From: DASYAN01 sp036501345
GTDB lineage: Bacteria > Chloroflexota > Ktedonobacteria > Ktedonobacterales > Ktedonobacteraceae
Assembly (NCBI GenBank): GCA_036501345.1
Contig: DASYAN010000530.1
Coordinates: 1 to 5,984, forward strand
Length of the DNA stretch: 5,984 nt
Direction of reading: 5' to 3'
A program made the position numbers and the translations under genes. The notes below the pieces were generated by a model. It did not search any database. It had not been told where the DNA came from and saw only the letters and a program-made list of their open reading frames with translations. Shown one piece after another: positions 1-5,430 of the stretch (position 1 is its first letter; each line of letters begins with the position of its first letter).

Positions 1-128
1 AAGATGGGAGGGGCAACAAAAATGGGGTTTGCTACGTCAGAAATGACGCGTGCGAGCCGCAACTGGGCTCCTGGAGATGTTCCCAACAGACGTTTCTTCT
101 CTCCAGCTTTTTTCATACGTTGTCTCAT
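1..128 (-). CDS. N-terminal fragment of a probable membrane protein (runs off left edge)
   Basis: An open reading frame on the minus strand enters from the left edge; only 42 complete codons of its 5' end are inside the window. I chose the ATG at 128-126 because a GAAGGG ribosome binding site lies about 6 bases upstream; other in-frame ATGs sit at 176 and 116. The visible protein starts with a strongly basic stretch (MRQRMKKAGEKKRLL) and continues into LARVISDVANPIFVAP at residues 25-40, which looks like the start of a hydrophobic membrane segment after a positive-inside leader. The ISDVANPIF-type segment resembles the N-terminus of some PAP2-type phosphatase membrane proteins, but too little is present to assign the family. 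A TATACT hexamer on the minus strand at 237-232 could be its -10 box, though no matching -35 box is visible. That it is a real gene is fairly likely; the product is a guess. Confidence 0.5.
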   Translation of the reverse strand, partial: MRQRMKKAGEKKRLLGTSPGAQLRLARVISDVANPIFVAPPI

Positions 129-249
129 CACGACCCTTCGAAAGAGACTCCATGTATTGCTTCTTGTTAGGCACATGTTCGCTTGATATGGCTCTGTATC
201 AGCGACACTAGTCACTGCCATTGCCTATCGTAGTATACCGCAATGCGAT

Positions 250-279
250 CTCTAGATGCATCTTCTTCAAGAGCTAGAG
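250..279. other. Imperfect hairpin downstream of the SDR gene
   Basis: CTCTAG at 250-255 pairs with CTAGAG at 274-279, and an inner TCTT (261-264) pairs with AAGA (269-272) around a CTTC loop. It lies about 50 bases beyond the stop codon of the minus-strand SDR gene ending at 331. It could be a 3'-end structure for that transcript, but no T-tract follows on either strand, so I do not call it an intrinsic terminator. Confidence 0.25.
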
Positions 280-330
280 GGCATTTCATCCTACTGAGAA
301 TCCGCCCAGAGATGAGCCAGAGTGCTTCGC

Positions 331-1299
331 TCACTTTCTTTTGCCAGTCCTTAACCAAGCGAGGAAACGGCAATCGGCCATGCCAACAGGTCTCGCTTGG
401 GATACCCCTTGTCTAATCTGCTGCTCAGTAAAAGCATGCTGTGGAATCAGATCAGGAGGGAGTGGATCACAAGCTGGAAGTGGTTCAATGACTCCTTCTG
501 AGAGAATGCGCACTTGTGCCAGAGAAACCAGAGGTCTCGTCATCAATCGTTCAAACCACCATGAAATGAGAGAGAGCAGTATGACAGGGAAAGGAAGCAG
601 AAGCACTGGCTTCTCCACCACATGAGCCACGCGTTTGACCATTTCTCTCATGGTCACCTCTTGTGGCCCTATCACGGCAACGGTCTGGTTCACCAGTCTC
701 TCTTCTATCAGGCAGGCTTGCAGGATACGAACGACGTCCTCTACTGCGACAAGACGCAGAGACTTCTCCCTCATCCCAACGAGGGGAAAGAAAGGGAAAA
801 GATGCAGACTACGGTTCAGATGGTCTAACAGATGATCACCCTTCCCATAAATGACTCCCGCCTTGAGAATCGTAGAGGGAATACCCGACGTGCGAACCAG
901 TTCCTCTGCAGCCCATTTTGACTCATGGTAGGCAGAACCACAATTGGGACGAGCACGCAGAAAACTCAGCAAAGCGAGTTTGCGTATTCCGGCTTTTCTG
1001 GCAGCATTGACGACGGCGCGAGTGCCTTCCACATGGACATGCTGATAGGTTTGCTTTCCGATCTCACGATTGATCCCCGCGCAGTGAGCGATCCCATCAC
1101 AGCCAGAGAGAGCATCAACAAGGTGCTCTTCATCGCTGACATCAATGACAACAAAGCTGACATGTGGTAAGGCGAGGATACTCCTATCCCGCTGGTCACG
1201 TCCTCGTGCAAGAATGACAACGTCATGGCCCTGTTGTACAAGAGATCGAGTGAGGTGGCGACCCACAAAGCCAGTCCCACCAGTAATGGCTATTTTCAT
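331..1299 (-). CDS. NAD(P)-binding atypical/extended SDR (epimerase / NDUFA9-like)
   Basis: This 322-residue protein is a Rossmann-fold oxidoreductase-type protein. A glycine-rich dinucleotide loop, TGGTGFVGRH, is at residues 6-15 right after the first beta strand (MKIAI). HCAGINRE at 72-79 is the usual strand-4 region, and Y124-H-E-S-K128 gives the YxxxK pair of SDR enzymes. The segment 141-155 (PSTILKAGVIYGKGD) and the later VAVEDVV (184-190) are typical of the NAD-dependent epimerase/dehydratase and complex I NDUFA9-like branch. The C-terminal half carries a hydrophobic stretch (232-248, LLLPFPVILLSLISWW) where related proteins contact lipid or membrane. I chose the ATG at 1299 over an in-frame ATG at 1401 because AAGGAAGGG lies 8 bases upstream and the glycine loop follows directly; the longer form adds 34 residues with no family resemblance. 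The substrate cannot be read from the sequence. It is transcribed away from the Pro/Thr-repeat gene and appears monocistronic. Confidence 0.88.
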   Translation of the reverse strand: MKIAITGGTGFVGRHLTRSLVQQGHDVVILARGRDQRDRSILALPHVSFVVIDVSDEEHLVDALSGCDGIAHCAGINREIGKQTYQHVHVEGTRAVVNAARKAGIRKLALLSFLRARPNCGSAYHESKWAAEELVRTSGIPSTILKAGVIYGKGDHLLDHLNRSLHLFPFFPLVGMREKSLRLVAVEDVVRILQACLIEERLVNQTVAVIGPQEVTMREMVKRVAHVVEKPVLLLPFPVILLSLISWWFERLMTRPLVSLAQVRILSEGVIEPLPACDPLPPDLIPQHAFTEQQIRQGVSQARPVGMADCRFLAWLRTGKRK

Positions 1300-1407
1300 G
1301 AGAAGTTCCCTTCCTTTGACGTGATTGCTTGTGATGGTACTGAGAGAAGTCTTTACAAGAATAAAAGTGAGATTTAGTGGTATCATGATTGGTGCGGCCA
1401 TTTAGTG

Positions 1408-1413
1408 ATTATA
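1408..1413 (-). promoter_or_regulatory. Possible -10 box for the minus-strand SDR gene
   Basis: The minus strand reads TATAAT here, inside the 8-base palindrome ATTATAAT (1408-1415). Transcription would start near 1401, giving a leader of about 100 bases before the ATG at 1299. There is no recognisable -35 hexamer at 16-18 bases, so this rests on a perfect -10 match in A+T-rich sequence and could be chance. Confidence 0.25.
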
Positions 1414-1424
1414 ATTGATAATGT

Positions 1425-1458
1425 ATTGCTATCTGATCATTACTATTGATTACTATCT
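1425..1458. repeat. Three ATT(A/G)CTAT(T/C) direct repeats abutting a promoter
   Basis: ATTGCTATCT (1425-1434), ATTACTATTG (1439-1448) and ATTACTATCT (1449-1458) are direct repeats. The second and third are exactly 10 bases apart, one helical turn, and the array ends two bases before the TTGACA box at 1461. Position and phasing are what a binding site for an activator or repressor of the downstream gene would show. The regulator is unknown, and the stretch is A+T-rich, so chance similarity is possible. Confidence 0.4.
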
Positions 1459-1460
1459 AT

Positions 1461-1490
1461 TTGACAACTTTCACAAAAGAACCTTACACT
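1461..1490 (+). promoter_or_regulatory. Sigma-70-like promoter for the Pro/Thr-repeat protein gene
   Basis: A perfect -35 hexamer TTGACA at 1461-1466 is followed after 18 bases by TACACT at 1485-1490, a 4/6 match to TATAAT. The predicted start of transcription is near 1497, which gives a leader of about 125 bases to the ATG at 1622. It faces the surface-protein gene and lies directly downstream of phased direct repeats. The perfect -35 box is the strong part; the -10 box is only fair. Confidence 0.5.
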
Positions 1491-1621
1491 TACTCGCAGT
1501 ATGATTTTATCATGGATGAACCAATCAAGTCTTCCAGACTGTTTCTCTGTAGGAAGCAAGAATCAGAGACAGATACATGCAGTTTTTGCAGAAAATTGAT
1601 GATTTTTGGGGACTCCTCTTC

Positions 1622-2290
1622 ATGAAAAAAGCGAGTGGTCGTCTACACACGTGTATCAAAACGATCTTGATCTCTTCTATGATTTTGCTCTTTTTATTCT
1701 TCATCATTGGAGAAAGTATGGCCTATGCTATGAGCTCGAATCTTTTCTTGACACTTGCAATATCCAAGCCAACACCAAAACCGACACCTGAGCTGACACC
1801 AAAACCGACACCTGAGCCAACTCCCAGGCCAACACCTGGGCTGACACCAAAACCGACACCTGAGCCGAGTCCTATTGCTAGGCGAGTAGCAGTACAGCCA
1901 CGACAAGCCATATCGACTCGACAAACATTTCCAATACACTCTTCTGGTGTGCTTTCTGCCCCTGCAACGACGATGATCTCTGCCACTGCCACTCCGACAA
2001 GGACTCTGGTGACCGGAACTCCTGTTCCTACCGCAGTGGCTCCCCTGTCAGGCGGGACAACGGTTCTCTCTGCTCTTCCTGTCGATTCCCCGGAGCAAGA
2101 TGATACTCCTCTCAGGCTCGTTCTTGTCCTTGGTGTCGTTGCTCCTTTACTTCTGATCACTGGAGGAACACTCTGGCTCTCGGTGAAATGGCTGATCAAT
2201 CGGCAGAGGCTCATGAGTACGGTGAAGGATAGCTCAAATGAGCCTATGAAGTCGGAAGACAGAAAAGCCTGTATTGAGAGGAGGAGCTGA
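1622..2290 (+). CDS. Secreted, membrane-anchored Pro/Thr-rich repeat protein
   Basis: This 222-residue protein of unknown function has a clear architecture. Residues 1-36 are a signal peptide: basic MKKASGRLHT, a hydrophobic core at 13-30 (IKTILISSMILLFLFFII), and A-Y-A at 34-36 as a good cleavage site. Residues 49-84 are a Pro/Thr-rich stalk made of four Thr-Pro octapeptides. Residues 85-164 are a low-complexity Ser/Thr/Pro/Ala linker. Residues 165-189 form a single membrane helix, followed by a basic stop-transfer KWLINRQR and a short charged tail. The expected topology is outside stalk, one helix, cytoplasmic tail. Such stalks span or contact the cell wall and are often O-glycosylated; no catalytic domain is visible. 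An in-frame ATG at 1577 would add 15 residues, but I prefer 1622 because it gives a normal signal peptide and has GGGGA upstream. No sortase LPxTG motif is seen. Confidence 0.75.
   Translation: MKKASGRLHTCIKTILISSMILLFLFFIIGESMAYAMSSNLFLTLAISKPTPKPTPELTPKPTPEPTPRPTPGLTPKPTPEPSPIARRVAVQPRQAISTRQTFPIHSSGVLSAPATTMISATATPTRTLVTGTPVPTAVAPLSGGTTVLSALPVDSPEQDDTPLRLVLVLGVVAPLLLITGGTLWLSVKWLINRQRLMSTVKDSSNEPMKSEDRKACIERRS
1772..1867 (+). repeat. Four tandem 24-base units encoding Thr-Pro octapeptides
   Basis: Four in-frame 24-base units start at 1772, 1796, 1820 and 1844 and encode TPKPTPEL, TPKPTPEP, TPRPTPGL and TPKPTPEP (residues 51-82 of the surface protein). The first 22 bases of units 1, 2 and 4 are identical, showing recent duplication at the DNA level. 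Unit 3 has diverged at several bases and contains an internal inverted repeat, CCCAGG (1823-1828) and CCTGGG (1835-1840). The array can be expected to vary in copy number by slippage or recombination without breaking the frame. Confidence 0.92.
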
Positions 2291-2578
2291 GTTCGTCTTT
2301 GCAAAGCCGCCCAACCAAGCCAATGATAAGACCACGAAGGGAAGAGGCTGTTTGGAAGCATACATTACGGACAAGGTGAAGTTCTCCGCGCAAATACAGT
2401 GATTTTGCCTTGCCCAATGGCAATGAAGAAGGATGAGTCACACACCGCTCCGTTAACTGGACCTAGCAAGCGGATAGCATCCATTGGCTTGTATGAGTCA
2501 AGTGAAGAGATCTGCTCCCAGTGTCGATTATCTAGGAGAGACTTGTCTCGCCTATCACGTTTTGAATAGGATGGTACC

Positions 2579-3217
2579 ATGGACAAGAGTATACCACTTC
2601 CTCTGGCTTGGGACCAAATCCTAACCATCTTGTTTGTCGTCTTTAATCCACTCAAGGTTGTCGGCCCGTTTGCGACTTTGACGAGGGGTACAGACCAAGC
2701 TTTCTGCAAGCAGCTCGCTTGGCGTGCTATCCTCTTGGCTGCAATTGGTGTGGTCATTGCTGGGATACTGGGACAAAGAATCTGGGCAAATTGGGGCATT
2801 CGAGACGCTATCTTACTGTTGGCAGGGGGCATCATTTGGTTTCTCGTAGCACTGTTGATGGTCTTACAACCCTCTATTCCAGCGTTGCAGCGTGATCCTG
2901 TTCGTATTGATCAGCCATCCCTCGCACTTGCATTCAAACCCCTGGCATTTCCAACCATCGTTACCCCCTATGGTATTGCGACTTTTATCGTGCTCATGGC
3001 AACTATGCAGACGATTGGACAGCAAGGAGTAGTTCTCGGCCTTACTGGAGCGATACTCCTGCTCAATTGGGCGGCCATGATCTTCGCTCGTCCCATCCTG
3101 CGTCTGCTAGCAACACCACTTGAGCTGATCAGTTGGGTACTTGGGGTTCTCCAGGTTGCAATCGGGCTGGATTTGATCTATGTCGCCTTGTTGCGTCTCA
3201 GTGTCATTCCCACTTAG
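2579..3217 (+). CDS. MarC-family integral membrane protein
   Basis: This 212-residue protein is hydrophobic almost throughout, with six probable helices at about 10-33, 46-66, 76-97, 120-142, 148-170 and 182-205, the usual length and layout of the MarC family. Two family signatures are visible: NPLKVVGPF at 23-31, in place of the common NPLGxxPLF, and PLAFPTIVTPYGIAT at 121-135, in place of PLAxPxxAGPGxIxT. The GPG of the second motif is replaced by TPYG, suggesting a divergent branch. The family is widespread and of uncertain function; the old link of MarC to multiple antibiotic resistance is not supported for the family, so no resistance role should be inferred. The ATG at 2579 has a partial ribosome binding site (AGGATGG) just upstream. 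A 288-base spacer (2291-2578) separates it from the preceding gene; apart from a small hairpin (TTGCC 2410-2414 with GGCAA 2419-2423) I see nothing there. Confidence 0.85.
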   Translation: MDKSIPLPLAWDQILTILFVVFNPLKVVGPFATLTRGTDQAFCKQLAWRAILLAAIGVVIAGILGQRIWANWGIRDAILLLAGGIIWFLVALLMVLQPSIPALQRDPVRIDQPSLALAFKPLAFPTIVTPYGIATFIVLMATMQTIGQQGVVLGLTGAILLLNWAAMIFARPILRLLATPLELISWVLGVLQVAIGLDLIYVALLRLSVIPT

Positions 3218-3231
3218 TCCTCATTACACAC

Positions 3232-3248
3232 CAGATCTTTGAGACCTG
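3232..3248 (+). terminator. Weak hairpin after the MarC-family gene
   Basis: CAGATCT and AGACCTG pair with one A-C mismatch around a TTG loop, starting 15 bases after the stop codon. The position fits a transcript end, but there is no T-tract after it, so it is at best a weak or Rho-assisted stop. Confidence 0.2.
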
Positions 3249-3538
3249 TGCAGATCCACCAAGACAACACCGATGAGACGATCCCGACCATACTTGATCA
3301 CACACACAACACGAATAGTGGCACTGAGAAGTGACAGAAAGTCAGGTACCCCATGGATAAATCCAGAGGCTTGTCCCTAACTCCGAAGAGTGACAATAGG
3401 CAGTGGGATTGACACCACTACGTGGAGAGATGTCACCCTCTTGTGAGACCTTTCGTGCTAATAGGAGTGCGGTCAATTGAACGTCTATCTGATGACATGA
3501 TTGTGGACCTTAGAGAAAGGATCTTTCTTGATCTCTTT

Positions 3539-3546
3539 GGAGGAGG
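3539..3546 (+). promoter_or_regulatory. Strong ribosome binding site that fixes the SDR start
   Basis: GGAGGAGG lies 4 bases before the ATG at 3551 (7 bases if the first GGAGG is used). It is the best Shine-Dalgarno sequence in the window and argues for this start over the in-frame ATG at 3497 and GTG at 3422. Confidence 0.8.
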
Positions 3547-3550
3547 AACT

Positions 3551-4342
3551 ATGCAGAGCAAACAAGCACAGACAACCGATCTGCGAGGCAAGGTTGTGAT
3601 AGTGACGGGTGCAAGTAGTGGTATCGGAGAGGCTATTGCCGAGGAACTGCTCAACCATGGTGCACGCGTTGCGCTTTTCGCTAGACGCGAGGATCGCCTG
3701 CAAGAGGTGGCACACCATCTGAGCAAGGATGCAAATGGTGAGACACTGAGCCTGCCTGGTGATGTGAGGAAACCGGAGGATGTCCAGAAACTGGTCAATG
3801 AGGCTGTGCAGCGGTGGGGAAAGCTTGACATTGTTGTTGCCAATGCTGGCTTTGGCTATCGTGCACCCATCATCGAAGGTGATGTTGAACGCTGGAAACA
3901 GCTTCTCGATACCAATGTCTACGGCTTGCTCCTGACCCTGAAGTATGGTGGAGAAAAATTGCTCCAGCAAGGCAGAGGACATATGGTCGTGATCTCCTCA
4001 GTTGCCAGCCGCTCGATCACTGCTGGCGGTGGAATCTATAGTGGCAGCAAATGCGCCGTGAACGCCATTGCCGAAGCGTTACGCCAGGAGGTAGGTCCGC
4101 AGGGGATCCATGTGACAACCATCGAACCGGGAGCTGTGACGACGGATTTTGCTCAAGCTGCTGGCTACTCAGCCGAAACCATTGCCGCCATCCAACAGAT
4201 GGAGCCACTGCAGGCAACAGATATCGCACGGGTGGTCATCCAGGCACTTGAGCAACCAGCCAATGTCAACGTCGCAGAGATGGTCGTCTATCCGACCAAA
4301 CAAACGGGCATGAGTGCCTTTGTCACTGCTGGCACCCACTAA
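3551..4342 (+). CDS. Classical SDR oxidoreductase, probably NADP(H)-dependent
   Basis: This 263-residue protein has every hallmark of a classical short-chain dehydrogenase/reductase: the cofactor loop TGASSGIG at 19-26, D71-V72 near the adenine pocket, NAG at 98-100, N122 in TNVYG, S150 in the ISSVAS strand, Y163 and K167 in YSGSK, and EPGAVTTD at 192-199. The catalytic tetrad is therefore N122, S150, Y163 and K167. Arginines at 45-46 (FARRED) at the end of the second strand favour NADP(H) over NAD(H). The C-terminal VNVAEMVVYPTKQT is like the YdfG / serine-dehydrogenase-type SDRs (VNxxEIxxxPTxQ). The reaction is reversible oxidation or reduction of an alcohol/carbonyl; the substrate is not predictable. 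It is cytoplasmic. The next gene is convergent, with stop codons about 107 bases apart, so this gene is not co-transcribed with it. Confidence 0.93.
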   Translation: MQSKQAQTTDLRGKVVIVTGASSGIGEAIAEELLNHGARVALFARREDRLQEVAHHLSKDANGETLSLPGDVRKPEDVQKLVNEAVQRWGKLDIVVANAGFGYRAPIIEGDVERWKQLLDTNVYGLLLTLKYGGEKLLQQGRGHMVVISSVASRSITAGGGIYSGSKCAVNAIAEALRQEVGPQGIHVTTIEPGAVTTDFAQAAGYSAETIAAIQQMEPLQATDIARVVIQALEQPANVNVAEMVVYPTKQTGMSAFVTAGTH

Positions 4343-4409
4343 GAGCAGGAAGGAGTAGCGTGCAGAGAGAGTGTGCTTACCTGCCAGGAGAAGCTTCTTG
4401 GTTAGAGAT

Positions 4410-4449
4410 GAACCGGTGGAATACTGGAGTGAACCCATTTTACCGGTTC
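4410..4449. repeat. Inverted repeat GAACCGGT / ACCGGTTC between convergent genes
   Basis: GAACCGGT at 4410-4417 and ACCGGTTC at 4442-4449 are perfect inverted copies 24 bases apart, and each contains the palindrome ACCGGT. The right arm ends exactly at the stop codon of the minus-strand hydrolase. It could fold in both converging transcripts and act as a shared end structure, or be a dimeric protein-binding site. There is no T-tract, and the loop is long for an intrinsic terminator. A competing stem GGTT (4400-4403) with AACC (4411-4414) exists. Confidence 0.35.
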
Positions 4450-5307
4450 TTAGCTATCCTGGTGAAGAAAGTCATGTACAGAACGATAAAAGGTTTCCGA
4501 TTGTTCAACCCAGGGAAAGTGACCACACTGTGGGATAATTTCCAAGGTGGTTTTTGCATGGAGAAATGCATCTCTTGTTGCCTCAGCCCACGGCGTTCCA
4601 AAAGGATCATTGGCTCCAAACAGAATCAGAACGGGGGGCGTTATCCTGGTGAGTTGCTCTCTCAGATCATAGTTCCCTATGGCATTCCAGGTCTTGGGTT
4701 CAGCTTCTGGATTTATCTCAAAGGTATTACCAGCGATACCTGACAGCATTTCAGGAGAATAGACATAGGCAGGGATAATCTGTTGTAAGTATTCCAGCTT
4801 GTCTGTCGTTGATAACTCTTTCGCAATAATACCTTTTTGCTGCAACTCTTGCACCCTTTGCTGGCATCGTTGCATGCCGGCCTGCCAATCAGCTGTGCTT
4901 GGGGGAACACTCTCAACCAAGAGTAACGAACCAACATATTCGGGATACGTTATGGCATACACCATTGCCACATACCCTCCCCATGAATGTCCGAGAAGAT
5001 GAACCCTTTTCTGCCCAGCAACGGCCTGACGTACTGCGTCCAGGTCCTGGACATAGGTACTGGGAGCAAAATCATTTTCCGGTTGGGCAGACCTTGAAGA
5101 GAGGCCACTGGCTCGTTGATCATAGCTCACAACTAAAAGGTCCGAAGTAGCCAGTTGCTCCAGGTCATGCAAATAGCGATGTGACAAACCAGGTCCACCA
5201 TGCAGGATAATAAGCACCTCGTTCGCCTCTGGATTGCCTGCTGTCCGAACATAGATGTTTGTAGATTGAGAATCGACAAAAGTTTCATGAATAGGTGTGT
5301 TTTTCAT
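4450..5307 (-). CDS. Alpha/beta hydrolase, proline-iminopeptidase-like (family S33 type)
   Basis: This 285-residue cytoplasmic hydrolase shows the alpha/beta-fold landmarks in order: HGGPG at 36-40 (oxyanion hole, characteristic of prolyl aminopeptidases and relatives), DQRASGLS at 63-70 in the place of DQRGxGxS, the nucleophile elbow GHSWGG at 106-111 with S108, a helical cap at about 134-215, D234 in GANDPFG, and H263 in CGHFPW. The triad is S108, D234, H263. HGGPG together with the DQR motif points to the S33 group, which removes N-terminal proline or other residues from peptides; related sequences act as esterases or amidases, so peptidase activity is likely but not certain. The glycine in DQRG is alanine here (A66). 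I chose the ATG at 5307 because GGAGA lies 6 bases upstream; an in-frame ATG at 5349 would add 14 unconvincing residues. Its upstream region holds a dense cluster of ACGT/TGACG motifs. Confidence 0.9.
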   Translation of the reverse strand: MKNTPIHETFVDSQSTNIYVRTAGNPEANEVLIILHGGPGLSHRYLHDLEQLATSDLLVVSYDQRASGLSSRSAQPENDFAPSTYVQDLDAVRQAVAGQKRVHLLGHSWGGYVAMVYAITYPEYVGSLLLVESVPPSTADWQAGMQRCQQRVQELQQKGIIAKELSTTDKLEYLQQIIPAYVYSPEMLSGIAGNTFEINPEAEPKTWNAIGNYDLREQLTRITPPVLILFGANDPFGTPWAEATRDAFLHAKTTLEIIPQCGHFPWVEQSETFYRSVHDFLHQDS

Positions 5308-5328
5308 GCAATTTCTCCATAGGAATGA

Positions 5329-5426
5329 TGAAGTGAAACGTGACGCCATTGACGTGAAAAACGTGTCAACGTTGCGTCAGCTGGCTTCTTGACAAGCCTC
5401 ACGTTTTCGCATCAGGAGAACTGACG
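5329..5426. promoter_or_regulatory. Cluster of ACGT / TGACG motifs upstream of the S33-type hydrolase
   Basis: ACGT occurs at 5338, 5352, 5361, 5369 and 5401. TGACG occurs at 5341, 5350 and 5422, with its complement CGTCA at 5375. A longer element recurs three times: TGAAGTGAAACGTGA (5329-5343), TGACGTGAAAAACGTGT (5350-5366), and in the opposite orientation TCACGTTTTCGCATCA (5399-5414). CAACGTTG (5367-5374) is an 8-base palindrome. The cluster lies 22-119 bases upstream of the hydrolase start, where an operator array is expected. A TTGACA on the minus strand at 5369-5364 has no convincing -10 partner. The regulator is unknown. Confidence 0.45.
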
Positions 5427-5430
5427 AAAA

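Larger units (their letters stand above)
3218..3550. other. Gene-free spacer between the MarC and SDR genes
   Basis: This 333-base stretch has no supported gene. It contains a hairpin just after the MarC stop (3232-3248), a TTGACA at 3409-3414 without a fitting -10 box, a palindrome CCACTACGTGG at 3415-3425, the palindrome TCAATTGA at 3473-3480, and a small hairpin AGAAAG/CTTTCT (3514-3528) about 10 bases before the ribosome binding site of the SDR gene. The SDR frame stays open upstream to a GTG at 3422, but the added residues are unlike the family. The promoter of the SDR gene presumably lies here but I cannot place it. Confidence 0.5.

Noticed and set aside
4..186. A 60-codon plus-strand frame at the left edge.
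   Set aside because: It is antisense to a more convincing minus-strand gene start and shows no ribosome binding site or motif.
1723..2361. A 212-codon open frame on the minus strand, rich in Gly-Val repeats, opposite the Pro/Thr-repeat gene.
   Set aside because: It is the mirror image of the Thr-Pro repeat codons. It has no signal peptide or domain, while the plus-strand frame has a signal peptide, stalk and membrane anchor and a promoter in front.
2365..2835. A 156-codon minus-strand frame overlapping the start of the MarC gene, with a 71-codon part (from an ATG at 2580) in the spacer.
   Set aside because: Most of it is antisense to clear MarC helices. The spacer part has no recognisable motif and its start codon overlaps the MarC start.
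3228..3377. A short minus-strand open stretch reading GFIHGVPDFLSLLSA... and ending at a TAA near 3228, considered as a gene remnant.
   Set aside because: It has no start codon, no ribosome binding site and no family resemblance; about 50 open codons are expected by chance.
3409..3437. TTGACA at 3409 as a promoter for the SDR gene.
   Set aside because: The hexamers 16-18 bases downstream (TGTCAC, GTCACC) do not resemble a -10 box.
3422..3550. A longer SDR protein starting at GTG 3422 or ATG 3497.
   Set aside because: The extra 18-43 residues are not SDR-like and neither start has a good ribosome binding site, while GGAGGAGG stands directly before the ATG at 3551.
4360..4743. A 127-codon plus-strand frame after the SDR gene.
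   Set aside because: Most of it is antisense to the C-terminal half of the S33-type hydrolase, whose catalytic motifs show the minus strand is coding.
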